Shown here: positions 1 to 6,762 of the stretch, piece after piece
Layout of the letters: every line of letters starts with the position of its first letter
How positions within the stretch are numbered: position 1 is the first letter of the stretch
NCBI GenBank assembly: GCA_905193725.1
Contig: CAJJPW010000043.1
Coordinates: 1-11,851, forward strand
Source: an uncultured Eubacteriales bacterium
GTDB lineage: Bacteria; Bacillota; Clostridia; Christensenellales; Christensenellaceae
Direction: 5' to 3'
DNA length: 11,851 bases
The notes under the pieces: model-generated
Database searches by the model: none
What the model was told of the DNA's origin: nothing
What the model saw: only the letters and a program-made list of their open reading frames with translations
Position numbers and translations under genes: made by a program

Positions 1-387
1 GTTGCGAGAAATGGCATCCCCCTAAAGCGCGCCCGCAAGACTATCGCGCTGGTGGTGGCGGCGATTGGCATTTTGTCCTTTGTAGTGATGAGATATTCTG
101 CGATAGGAAAAAATAATTTGGCAATATTGGATGTAAAAGAGAATATAAATGAGATAGAACGGAATGTAGAGGACTTGGATTTAGCGGTAGCCATGAAGGA
201 TAATCTGGAAGACATTCAAACGGTGGCAAGTGAGCAGCTCCATATGAGCAAGCCGCAGAGTTCTCAAATGGTCTATGTAAATGTGGAGAAAAAGGAGAAG
301 CAGGAGACGACACAGGAAGAAACCACACAGGAAGAGGGGTTTAACCTAGGAAAATTCTTCTCCGATCTGTTTAGCTTTTTGGAGTAA
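1..387 (+). CDS. ftsL: FtsL-like divisome protein, 5' end cut off by the window edge
   Basis: The reading frame is open from base 1 to the TAA at 385-387, so 128 residues are visible and the true start lies upstream. The visible part has the FtsL layout: a short basic cytoplasmic stretch (KRARK, residues 9-13), one membrane segment at about residues 14-31, a charged coiled-coil-like region at about 36-68, and a conserved-looking A..QLHMSKP..SQMVYV block at about 79-95 of the kind that follows the coiled coil in FtsL proteins. FtsL normally forms a trimer with DivIC/FtsB and FtsQ/DivIB and activates FtsW-FtsI. Placement directly upstream of the PBP gene supports the call. The C-terminus is unusual: a Glu/Lys-rich linker with two ETTQE units, then an amphipathic end (residues 114-128). 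Sequence similarity in this family is weak, so the call rests on topology and position. The first 60 bases are much more GC-rich than the rest. Confidence 0.75.
   Translation, partial: VARNGIPLKRARKTIALVVAAIGILSFVVMRYSAIGKNNLAILDVKENINEIERNVEDLDLAVAMKDNLEDIQTVASEQLHMSKPQSSQMVYVNVEKKEKQETTQEETTQEEGFNLGKFFSDLFSFLE
304..333 (+). repeat. Tandem 15-base repeat coding ETTQE twice
   Basis: Two in-frame 15-base units (304-318 and 319-333) encode ETTQE-ETTQE in the extracytoplasmic linker of the FtsL-like protein. The units differ only at a few silent positions. Such repeats in a linker may vary in copy number between strains; that is inference. Confidence 0.7.
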
Positions 388-429
388 TTGTGGGTGAGGG
401 ATTCAAAATAAGATTGAAAAGGTGATGAA

Positions 430-2607
430 ATGGCGCTTCCTAGCATATCGAATAAAAAAAGGGCAGTCGTAATTGTCGGTGTAATTGCCCTCGTTTTTGT
501 GTTCTTAGTGGGTAAATTAGTGTCTCTGATGTTTGTGCAGGGACAGTGGTTACAGGAAAAAGCAGAAGACAATTGGACAAAGGATTTGTATGTGAGCGCT
601 AAAAGGGGCTCTTTTTTGGATCGAAACGGCAACGTACTGGCCATGAGCGCCAACGCGGATACGGTGGTGCTGAGGCCAAAGGAAATTGCAGCAGCGGATA
701 AAGAGTTAAAAGAAGGGGAGCAAAAGACGGCGGTGACCGTTGCGCAAAAATTAGCTCCCATTTTGGAGATGGAAGAGTCTGAGATTCAGAAAAAAGCGGA
801 GGACACCTCTAAGTCTGAAGTATGGCTCAAAAGGCAAATCAGCAGCGAACAATCCGACGCCATTCAGGCGCTAGATCTACCGGGCGTGTACTTTACCATA
901 GATGTAAAACGCTATTACCCCAACAAGGACTTTCTCACCCAGGTGCTGGGCTTTACCTCTGTGGATGGAGAGGGCCTAGAGGGGCTGGAGAAAAAATACG
1001 ATAAATACCTCTCTGGGCAAGCGGGTAGAATCGTGAGCCAATCCGATGCCAGAGGCAGAATACTGGAGAGTGGCGGCGAGGTATATGTAGAGCCCCAAGA
1101 TGGATATGACGTAGTGCTGACCATCGACGAGGTGATCCAAAGTTATTTAGAGAAAGCGCTGGAAGAGGCGCTGATAGCCAACGAGGCCAAATCCGTACAG
1201 GGAATTGTGATGGATCCTAACACAGGTGAGATCTTGGCCATGTCCTGCTTGCCAGATGCGGACCTCAACGATCTTCCCAGAGATGATATTGAGACACTAC
1301 AGGAGGTCACGAGAAATAAACTGGTGGTAGACGCCTACGAGCCAGGTTCTACTTTTAAAGTCATTACCACAGCGGCGGCGCTGGACAGCGGTACAGTCAC
1401 CACAGATACTACATTTAACTGCCCGGGATACCGGATGGTAGATGGGGAAAAGATCAAGTGTTGGCGCACAGGACGGCCCCATGGGACACAAAAGCTAGAG
1501 CAGGCAGTACAGAATTCCTGCAACCCCTGCTTTATGGATATGGCGTTGGATATGGGGGTAGATACCTTTTATGAGTACATCTACAACTTCGGCTTTGGCC
1601 AGAACACAGGCATTGACTACTCGGCGGATGGTGCAGGCATTGTAAGGCATAAGAAATACGTAAAAAATGTAGATCTTGCCCGTATTGGCTTTGGCCAGAG
1701 CATTGCGGTTACGCCCTTACAGCTCATCAGCGCCATCAGCGCCACCGTGAATGGGGGAACGCTGTACCAACCGAAGTTAGTCAAGGAATTTCAAGACAGT
1801 GAAGGCAATACAGTGGAGACCTTTGAGCCTGTGGCAGTGCGTCAGGTGATCTCAGAAGAGACCTCTGCTACCATGCGCCAGATTTTAGAGAGCGTGGTCT
1901 CTCAAGGGGGCGGAGGTAATGCGAAGATTGAGGGATATAAAGTAGGCGGGAAAACGGGAACGGCCCAAAAGTACGATGAAAATGGCCAAATTCTCCAAAA
2001 CAAGCACATTTCCTCGTTTATCGGCTTTGCGCCGGCGGACGATCCCCAATACATTGTGCTGATCATCATCGATGAGGCAGGGGTGGCAGTGGACTATGGC
2101 GGTGTGATTGCAGCGCCTTATGCAAAAGACGTGTTGCAGGAATGCCTGGAGTATGGAAATATCCCACCTACAGAGCCTGTGAAAACAGATGAAGAGGGCA
2201 ATCCTGTGGAGGTAGAGCAAGTAGAAGTGCCAGACTTATCGGGCGTCACTTTAGAAGATGCAAAAGCGCGGTTGGAAAAACTGGGGCTCACCTATACGGC
2301 AGATGGGGAAGGGTTGGTGGATACCCAATTGCCAGAGGCCGGAACGATGCTCGACAAGGGAGAATCTGTGGCGCTGGGGATGACACAAAAATACGGCGTG
2401 GATATTGCTACGCCCATGGTTGAAGTGCCAGATCTCTCTGGTAAGACCATTATGGAAGCCATGGAACTGCTGCGGGAAAATGGCCTGAACATTCAAATTG
2501 AAGGCAATGGGACGGTGTATGAACAGTCCCCAGTAGCGGGCCAACAGGTGGAGCGAGATAGCACGGTAACAGTGAAGCTGAAAGAAAAAGAAGATACAGA
2601 GGATTGA
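430..2607 (+). CDS. ftsI: Class B penicillin-binding protein with two PASTA domains (FtsI/PBP2B type)
   Basis: This 725-residue protein is a septal peptidoglycan transpeptidase anchored in the membrane with its bulk outside. Seen in order: a short basic N-terminus, a membrane segment at about residues 11-33, the class B dimerisation domain (about 55-215, beginning with the AKRGSFLDRNG motif), the transpeptidase domain (about 255-570), and two PASTA domains starting VEVPDLSG (about 598-652 and 664-717). The catalytic motifs are all present: STFK with Ser307 and Lys310, SCN at 363-365, and KTG at 508-510. The ATG at 430 is preceded by AAAAGGTGAT, a good ribosome binding site. Two PASTA domains match PBP2B better than the one-PASTA SpoVD, but only one such gene lies at this locus, so a sporulation-type role cannot be excluded. 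It presumably works with the FtsW encoded downstream. Confidence 0.95.
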   Translation: MALPSISNKKRAVVIVGVIALVFVFLVGKLVSLMFVQGQWLQEKAEDNWTKDLYVSAKRGSFLDRNGNVLAMSANADTVVLRPKEIAAADKELKEGEQKTAVTVAQKLAPILEMEESEIQKKAEDTSKSEVWLKRQISSEQSDAIQALDLPGVYFTIDVKRYYPNKDFLTQVLGFTSVDGEGLEGLEKKYDKYLSGQAGRIVSQSDARGRILESGGEVYVEPQDGYDVVLTIDEVIQSYLEKALEEALIANEAKSVQGIVMDPNTGEILAMSCLPDADLNDLPRDDIETLQEVTRNKLVVDAYEPGSTFKVITTAAALDSGTVTTDTTFNCPGYRMVDGEKIKCWRTGRPHGTQKLEQAVQNSCNPCFMDMALDMGVDTFYEYIYNFGFGQNTGIDYSADGAGIVRHKKYVKNVDLARIGFGQSIAVTPLQLISAISATVNGGTLYQPKLVKEFQDSEGNTVETFEPVAVRQVISEETSATMRQILESVVSQGGGGNAKIEGYKVGGKTGTAQKYDENGQILQNKHISSFIGFAPADDPQYIVLIIIDEAGVAVDYGGVIAAPYAKDVLQECLEYGNIPPTEPVKTDEEGNPVEVEQVEVPDLSGVTLEDAKARLEKLGLTYTADGEGLVDTQLPEAGTMLDKGESVALGMTQKYGVDIATPMVEVPDLSGKTIMEAMELLRENGLNIQIEGNGTVYEQSPVAGQQVERDSTVTVKLKEKEDTED

Positions 2608-2640
2608 GCCGGTTTTGTGGATTGGCTTATGAAAAACAGA

Positions 2641-2652
2641 TCAGGCAGGGTG
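2641..2652 (+). repeat. Intergenic 12-mer TCAGGCAGGGTG, copy 1
   Basis: This 12-base word begins 34 bases after the ftsI stop and recurs exactly at 4247-4258, shortly after the murE stop. This copy forms the left arm of the hairpin at 2643-2680. Its function is unknown. Confidence 0.6.
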
Positions 2653-2680
2653 TGAGGGGCTGACTCTCAAAGCCCTGCTT
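2643..2680 (+). other. RNA hairpin after ftsI, possible weak terminator or processing site
   Basis: GCAGGG at 2645-2650 pairs with CCCTGC at 2673-2678, extendable by one A-T and one G-T pair outwards. Inside it, TGAG at 2653-2656 pairs with CTCA at 2666-2669 around a 9-base loop. No run of T follows, so a classical intrinsic terminator is unlikely. The position between ftsI and the murE promoter would fit partial termination or transcript processing. Confidence 0.4.
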
Positions 2681-2734
2681 CTTGATGATATACAGGCGAT
2701 TGGGAAGGACATTTTTTGTGAGAAACATCGCCAT

Positions 2735-2762
2735 TTGGCAGAACATATGGTATCATTATAAT
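2735..2762 (+). promoter_or_regulatory. Sigma-A-type promoter upstream of murE
   Basis: TTGGCA at 2735-2740 is followed after 16 bases by a perfect TATAAT at 2757-2762. Transcription would begin near 2769, leaving a leader of about 24 bases before the murE ATG, just enough for its ribosome binding site. A 10-base palindrome, GCCATTTGGC (2730-2739), overlaps the -35 box and could be an operator; that is inference. The promoter would let murE and downstream genes be transcribed independently of ftsL-ftsI. Confidence 0.7.
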
Positions 2763-2777
2763 AATATAGTCTGAGTG

Positions 2778-2786
2778 AAAGGGGGA
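2778..2786 (+). promoter_or_regulatory. Ribosome binding site that sets the murE start
   Basis: AAAGGGGGA ends 6 bases before the ATG at 2793. The in-frame GTG at 2775 lies upstream of this site and cannot be served by it, so the start is 2793. The same nine bases at the same spacing precede ftsZ. Confidence 0.75.
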
Positions 2787-2792
2787 AGTACG

Positions 2793-4235
2793 ATGCAATT
2801 AAGAGATTTACTTATGGATATAACCTGTGAAGTTCGGGGCGACTTGGGCATCGAAATTCAGGGGATTCAATACGATTCTAGAAAGATCCAGCCGGGGGAT
2901 CTGTTCTTTTGCATTTCAGGGTTTCAGGTGGACGGACACCGGTTTGCGGCAAGTGCTGTAGAAAAGGGCGCGGTGGCAGTGGTGGTCAACCGGTGGCTGC
3001 CAGAGCTTCAAGCGGTACAAATACTGGTGGAGAATACCAGGATTGGGATGGCGCAGATATCGTCAAATTATTACGATAACCCCTCCCGAAAGATGAAGGT
3101 CATTGGCGTTACCGGAACCAACGGCAAAACGACTACTACCTATATGATCAAAAAGATCTGTGAGCATAGCGGCCTTAAGGTGGGCCTAATGGGGACGATT
3201 GTCAATCTCATCGGCGACGAGGAGATCCATACCGAGCGCACCACGCCTGAGTCCATGGATTTACAGAGGTTATTGTGGGAGATGCAATCCAAGTGCTGCG
3301 ATATCGTTGTGATGGAGGTATCCTCTCACTCATTGGCGCTGCATCGGGTATATGGTGTGGATTTTGACGTGGCCGTGTTTACCAACCTTACGCAAGACCA
3401 TCTGGACTTTCACGGCACGCTGGAAAACTATAGGGACGCCAAGGCAAAGCTGTTTGCCATGAGCAAAGTGAGCGTGATCAATGAAGATGATGGGGCGGCT
3501 CAGACGATGGTAGATGCATCGGCAGGCCGTGTATTGACCTATGGAATGGGAGAAAACGCGGACTTGAGGGCGGTTAAAGTCAATCTCAGTGCCAAAGGGA
3601 CGGAGTTTTGCACCACGATCCAGGGAAAAGAAATTTGCTTTGCCACAAAAATTCCAGGGGCGTTTACGGTGTATAACAGCTTAGCGGCAGTAGGCGCTGC
3701 ATTGGCTGTGGATATTCCCATTGCAGATATTCAGCAGGGATTGAGGCAGCTGGGCGGCGTACAGGGCAGATGTGAGGTGTTGAACACCAAGGGAAAGGAA
3801 TACCGCATTATCTTAGATTATGCCCATACGCCAGATGGATTGGAAAACATCATCAAGGCTGTGCGAGGATTCGCCAAGGGCAGGGTGATCACTGTGTTTG
3901 GTTGCGGCGGCAATCGAGATAGTGAGAAACGCCCAATTATGGGAAAGATCGCCGTGGAGCTCTCGGATTATGTGATCATCACATCGGATAATCCCCGCTT
4001 TGAAAGACCGGAGGATATCATTGGGGATATTGAGGAAGGCGCCAAAGACCATCCGGGGAAATATGAAATCGTGGTGGACCGCATTGCGGCCATTCGCAGG
4101 GCAATGGCAATTGCCAGAAAGGGAGATGTGATCTTGCTGGCGGGGAAGGGACACGAGACGTACCAGGAGATCAAAGGAGTAAAACACCATTTTGACGAAA
4201 AAGAGATTGTAGAAAAACTGCTTCGCGAGTTTTAG
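2793..4235 (+). CDS. murE: UDP-MurNAc-L-Ala-D-Glu:meso-diaminopimelate ligase MurE
   Basis: This 480-residue cytoplasmic Mur ligase adds the third stem-peptide residue at the cost of ATP. Counting from the ATG at 2793, the P-loop GTNGKTTT lies at residues 108-115. The EVSSHSL substrate-binding segment is near 175-181. The likely carbamylated lysine is in the YRDAKAKLF segment, near 217. The C-terminal DNPR motif is at 399-402. DNPR is the established signature of meso-DAP ligases as opposed to lysine ligases, so the peptidoglycan is predicted to be DAP-type. The N-terminal domain (SRKIQPGDLFFCI) and C-terminal GKGHETYQ are typical. Length matches the family. A longer GTG start at 2775 is possible but has no ribosome binding site. 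murF, the usual next gene, is absent here. Confidence 0.96.
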   Translation: MQLRDLLMDITCEVRGDLGIEIQGIQYDSRKIQPGDLFFCISGFQVDGHRFAASAVEKGAVAVVVNRWLPELQAVQILVENTRIGMAQISSNYYDNPSRKMKVIGVTGTNGKTTTTYMIKKICEHSGLKVGLMGTIVNLIGDEEIHTERTTPESMDLQRLLWEMQSKCCDIVVMEVSSHSLALHRVYGVDFDVAVFTNLTQDHLDFHGTLENYRDAKAKLFAMSKVSVINEDDGAAQTMVDASAGRVLTYGMGENADLRAVKVNLSAKGTEFCTTIQGKEICFATKIPGAFTVYNSLAAVGAALAVDIPIADIQQGLRQLGGVQGRCEVLNTKGKEYRIILDYAHTPDGLENIIKAVRGFAKGRVITVFGCGGNRDSEKRPIMGKIAVELSDYVIITSDNPRFERPEDIIGDIEEGAKDHPGKYEIVVDRIAAIRRAMAIARKGDVILLAGKGHETYQEIKGVKHHFDEKEIVEKLLREF

Positions 4236-4246
4236 AATGAGTCATT

Positions 4247-4258
4247 TCAGGCAGGGTG
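4247..4258 (+). repeat. Intergenic 12-mer TCAGGCAGGGTG, copy 2
   Basis: This is an exact second copy of the word at 2641-2652, 11 bases after the murE stop. Unlike copy 1, it has no CCCTGC partner close by, so it does not form the same hairpin. Confidence 0.6.
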
Positions 4259-4276
4259 GGATGAAAAAGCTTGTTT

Positions 4277-4305
4277 TTGACCAAAATGAATCTAAGTGAT
4301 AGATA
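4277..4305 (+). promoter_or_regulatory. Possible promoter upstream of mraY
   Basis: TTGACC at 4277-4282 matches the -35 consensus in five of six bases. It is followed after 17 bases by TAGATA at 4300-4305, which has a TG one base upstream (4297-4298), an extended -10 layout. The -10 box itself is poor. The site lies in the middle of the 138-base murE-mraY gap, which holds no gene. Confidence 0.4.
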
Positions 4306-4373
4306 TCGCTGCAAAATAGAGGATCTGAATACATACAGATGATAATTGGGGTTACAGGAGTGAAAGAGAAAAC

Positions 4374-5372
4374 ATGCAACAGGTAATATTTACGATTCTA
4401 GTTTCGTTTATTGTCGCACTGGCACTGGGAAAGGTGATCATACCATTGCTTCGCAGGTTAAAGGCGGGGCAGCAGATTCGAGAGGATGGCCCCCAGAGCC
4501 ACCTTTCCAAAGCGGGGACACCTACTATGGGAGGGATTATTTTTATCATTGCCCTCATTATTGGGTGCCTGATATTCAGCCGGGGGGCGCTAGATTACAC
4601 CATCTTTGCCCTGGCAATAACCGTGGGATTTACGCTGATCGGGTTTATCGACGACTTGATCATCGTGGTCAAAAAGAGGTCCTTGGGGCTCAAAGCCTAC
4701 CAAAAGATCATCGCCCAACTGGTTTTGGCGGTCATTGTGGCGCTATTTGCCTATACCCGCCCGGAGCTGGGATCGGAGATATACATTCCCTTTGCCAATA
4801 TATATGTGGATTTGGGATGGTGGTACATTCCCTTTACGGTGTTTGTAGTGCTGGCGGTGGTAAACAGTGTGAACCTGACAGATGGCCTAGATGGATTGGC
4901 CTCAGGGGTTTCCATCATCGATTTTGCCACATTTACGCTGATCTTTATCGGATTATTTTCAGTGGCAAAAGACGCAGGAGACCTGCTGGGAGAAGCCCAC
5001 ATGTACAATATGATGATCTTCTGTGGAGCAATTACCGGCGGCGTGCTGGGATTTTTGCGGTTTAACACCTACCCGGCCAAGGTTTTCATGGGGGATACGG
5101 GCGCTTTTGGATTGGGCGCTGCCCTGTGTGTGATGGCAATCACCTCTAAGATGCACTTGATGCTGCCCATCATTGGCTTTATGTTCATGCTGTCCAGCAT
5201 CTCTGTCATTTTGCAGGTGGGATCGTACAAACTGCGCAAGAAGAGGATCTTCAAGATGGCCCCGATTCATCACCACTTTGAGCTCAAAGGCGTGCCGGAG
5301 ACCAAGATCGTGGCCATGTATATGATTATTACTGTGATACTCTGCCTCATAGGGCTGCTCATTTTGAACTAA
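4374..5372 (+). CDS. mraY: Phospho-MurNAc-pentapeptide transferase MraY
   Basis: This 332-residue polytopic membrane enzyme transfers phospho-MurNAc-pentapeptide from UDP to undecaprenyl phosphate, making lipid I on the cytoplasmic face. About ten hydrophobic segments are visible. Family motifs appear in order: GTPTMGG at 48-54; IDDLIIVVKK with the Asp pair at 93-94; NLTDGLDGLA at 167-176; FMGDTGAFGLGA at 238-249 with the catalytic-type Asp241; and MAPIHHHFEL at 295-304 with the three histidines at 299-301. Length fits the family. The ATG at 4374 has AGGAG at 4356-4360, a rather long spacing of 13 bases, but no better in-frame start is seen. murD follows after 9 bases, so the two are surely co-transcribed. 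Its lipid I product needs MurG, whose gene is not in this window. Confidence 0.97.
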   Translation: MQQVIFTILVSFIVALALGKVIIPLLRRLKAGQQIREDGPQSHLSKAGTPTMGGIIFIIALIIGCLIFSRGALDYTIFALAITVGFTLIGFIDDLIIVVKKRSLGLKAYQKIIAQLVLAVIVALFAYTRPELGSEIYIPFANIYVDLGWWYIPFTVFVVLAVVNSVNLTDGLDGLASGVSIIDFATFTLIFIGLFSVAKDAGDLLGEAHMYNMMIFCGAITGGVLGFLRFNTYPAKVFMGDTGAFGLGAALCVMAITSKMHLMLPIIGFMFMLSSISVILQVGSYKLRKKRIFKMAPIHHHFELKGVPETKIVAMYMIITVILCLIGLLILN

Positions 5373-5381
5373 TAAGGATGT

Positions 5382-6752
5382 ATGGTGAATCAAATGGATT
5401 TTAAAGATAAAAATACGCTGGTAATTGGCATGGCGAAGAGCGGGGTCTCCAGCGCCCTGCTGCTCAACAAATTAGGAGCCCATGTGGCGATTTACGACGC
5501 AAAGAGTGAAGGGCAGCTGAAGGAGGCCCTTGCGCCTTTAGATGGCTTGGAGCTTGAGAAATTCTTGGGAGAGGAACCTGGGGAAGCGTGGATTGCTGGG
5601 CTGGATCTAGCTGTGATTAGTCCAGGAGTGCCTCTGGATATTCCGCTGGTGAAGCTGATCCACAAACATCACGTGAAGCTGATTGCGGAAATTGAGCTGG
5701 GATTTTTGACCTCTAAGGCCCAGTTTGTGACCATATCGGGAACCAATGGGAAGACCACGACGACCGCTCTGACAGGGGAGATGTTCCAAAACGCGGGATA
5801 CCACACCTATGTCCTGGGGAATATCGGCGTTCCCATCACCAGTGTGTCCCTAGAGACCAAGGAGGGGGATATTGTAGTGGCGGAGACGGCGGCATTGCAG
5901 CTGGATACCATTGACACCTATCATCCCAAGGCAGCGCTGTTGCTCAATATTACAGAGGATCATCTGAACCGGTATAAGACGATGGAGAATTACATCAACG
6001 CCAAGGCGAGGATGTTTGAAAACCAAAATGAGGATGACTACTGTATTTTAAATTACGACAATCAGGCCACGAGAGAACTTGCTCCTAGGATGAAGGGAAA
6101 ACTGCTGTGGATTTCCCTCACCCAAGAAGTGGAAAATGGAGCATATGTAGATGGCCAGAATATTATAATTAAAATAGATGGGAAAAGGGAAATACTGATG
6201 GATAAGCGGGAAATACGCATTCCAGGAGAGCACAATGTGGAAAATGCCCTAGGGGCGATCCTGCTGGCCCACGTGATGGGAATTGCCAATCAAGTGATCG
6301 TGGATACCCTAAAGACCTTCCCTGGGGTGGAACACCGAATTGAGTTTGTCAGAGAAGTGAACGGGATTCGATACATCAACGACTCTAAGGGCACCAACCC
6401 AGATGCCACCATCAAGGCCATTGCGGCGATGGAGCGGCCAACCATTCTCATCCTAGGTGGTTCGGAGAAAAATAGCGATTTTCTGCCCATGTTTGAGGCG
6501 TTTACAGAGAACATTCGCGGAATTGTGGTGCTGGGGGAGACCAAAGACAGCATCCTGGCGGCGGCCAGAAAGGCTGGATTTGCGGAATATAAAGTGGCGA
6601 AAGACCTAAAAGAGGCGGTGGATATGTCTACGGCTATGGCATCTGAGGGATATAACGTACTATTATCTCCGGCATGTGCCAGCTTTGATATGTTTGAGAA
6701 TTTTGAACACAGAGGAGAGGTATTTAAAGAAATTGTAAACAGCTTAAGGTAG
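5382..6752 (+). CDS. murD: UDP-MurNAc-L-alanine:D-glutamate ligase MurD
   Basis: This 456-residue cytoplasmic ATP-dependent ligase adds D-Glu to UDP-MurNAc-L-Ala. Visible features are the N-terminal Rossmann-like UDP-binding domain (LVIGMAKSGVSSA), the P-loop GTNGKTTT at 120-127, LNITEDHLNRY at 188-198, the AKARMF segment with the probable carbamylated Lys near 208, NDSKGTNPDATIKA at 333-346, and the C-terminal LSPACASFDMFENFEHRG at 428-445. Two motifs depart from the usual pattern. The segment normally written ExSSFQLE reads ETAALQLD (168-175), losing both serines, and the usual GGxDK-type loop reads GGSEK (359-363). The P-loop and ATP-site residues look intact, so an active enzyme is likely. 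Start choice is uncertain among ATG 5382, GTG 5385 and ATG 5394; AAGGA lies at 5374-5378. Confidence 0.94.
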   Translation: MVNQMDFKDKNTLVIGMAKSGVSSALLLNKLGAHVAIYDAKSEGQLKEALAPLDGLELEKFLGEEPGEAWIAGLDLAVISPGVPLDIPLVKLIHKHHVKLIAEIELGFLTSKAQFVTISGTNGKTTTTALTGEMFQNAGYHTYVLGNIGVPITSVSLETKEGDIVVAETAALQLDTIDTYHPKAALLLNITEDHLNRYKTMENYINAKARMFENQNEDDYCILNYDNQATRELAPRMKGKLLWISLTQEVENGAYVDGQNIIIKIDGKREILMDKREIRIPGEHNVENALGAILLAHVMGIANQVIVDTLKTFPGVEHRIEFVREVNGIRYINDSKGTNPDATIKAIAAMERPTILILGGSEKNSDFLPMFEAFTENIRGIVVLGETKDSILAAARKAGFAEYKVAKDLKEAVDMSTAMASEGYNVLLSPACASFDMFENFEHRGEVFKEIVNSLR

Positions 6753-6762
6753 GAGGAGTTTT

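Noticed and set aside
273..761. Minus-strand open frame of 162 codons across the ftsL-ftsI junction
   Set aside because: It is antisense to two clear genes, lies in Cys/Ser/Phe-rich shadow composition, and has no family features.
2686..2775. Small 29-codon open frame in the ftsI-murE gap
   Set aside because: It has no ribosome binding site, overlaps the promoter elements, and shows no recognisable protein feature.
2775..2792. Longer murE starting at GTG 2775
   Set aside because: The GTG lies before the ribosome binding site at 2778-2786 and adds residues not expected in MurE; ATG 2793 is well placed.
4264..4278. AAAAA-GCTTG-TTTTT inverted repeat after murE as a terminator
   Set aside because: The stem is only A-T pairs and overlaps the possible -35 box; too weak to call a terminator.
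4565..5065. Plus-strand open frame of 166 codons inside mraY
   Set aside because: It is an out-of-frame shadow of mraY, rich in Arg, Cys and Gly, with no start signal.
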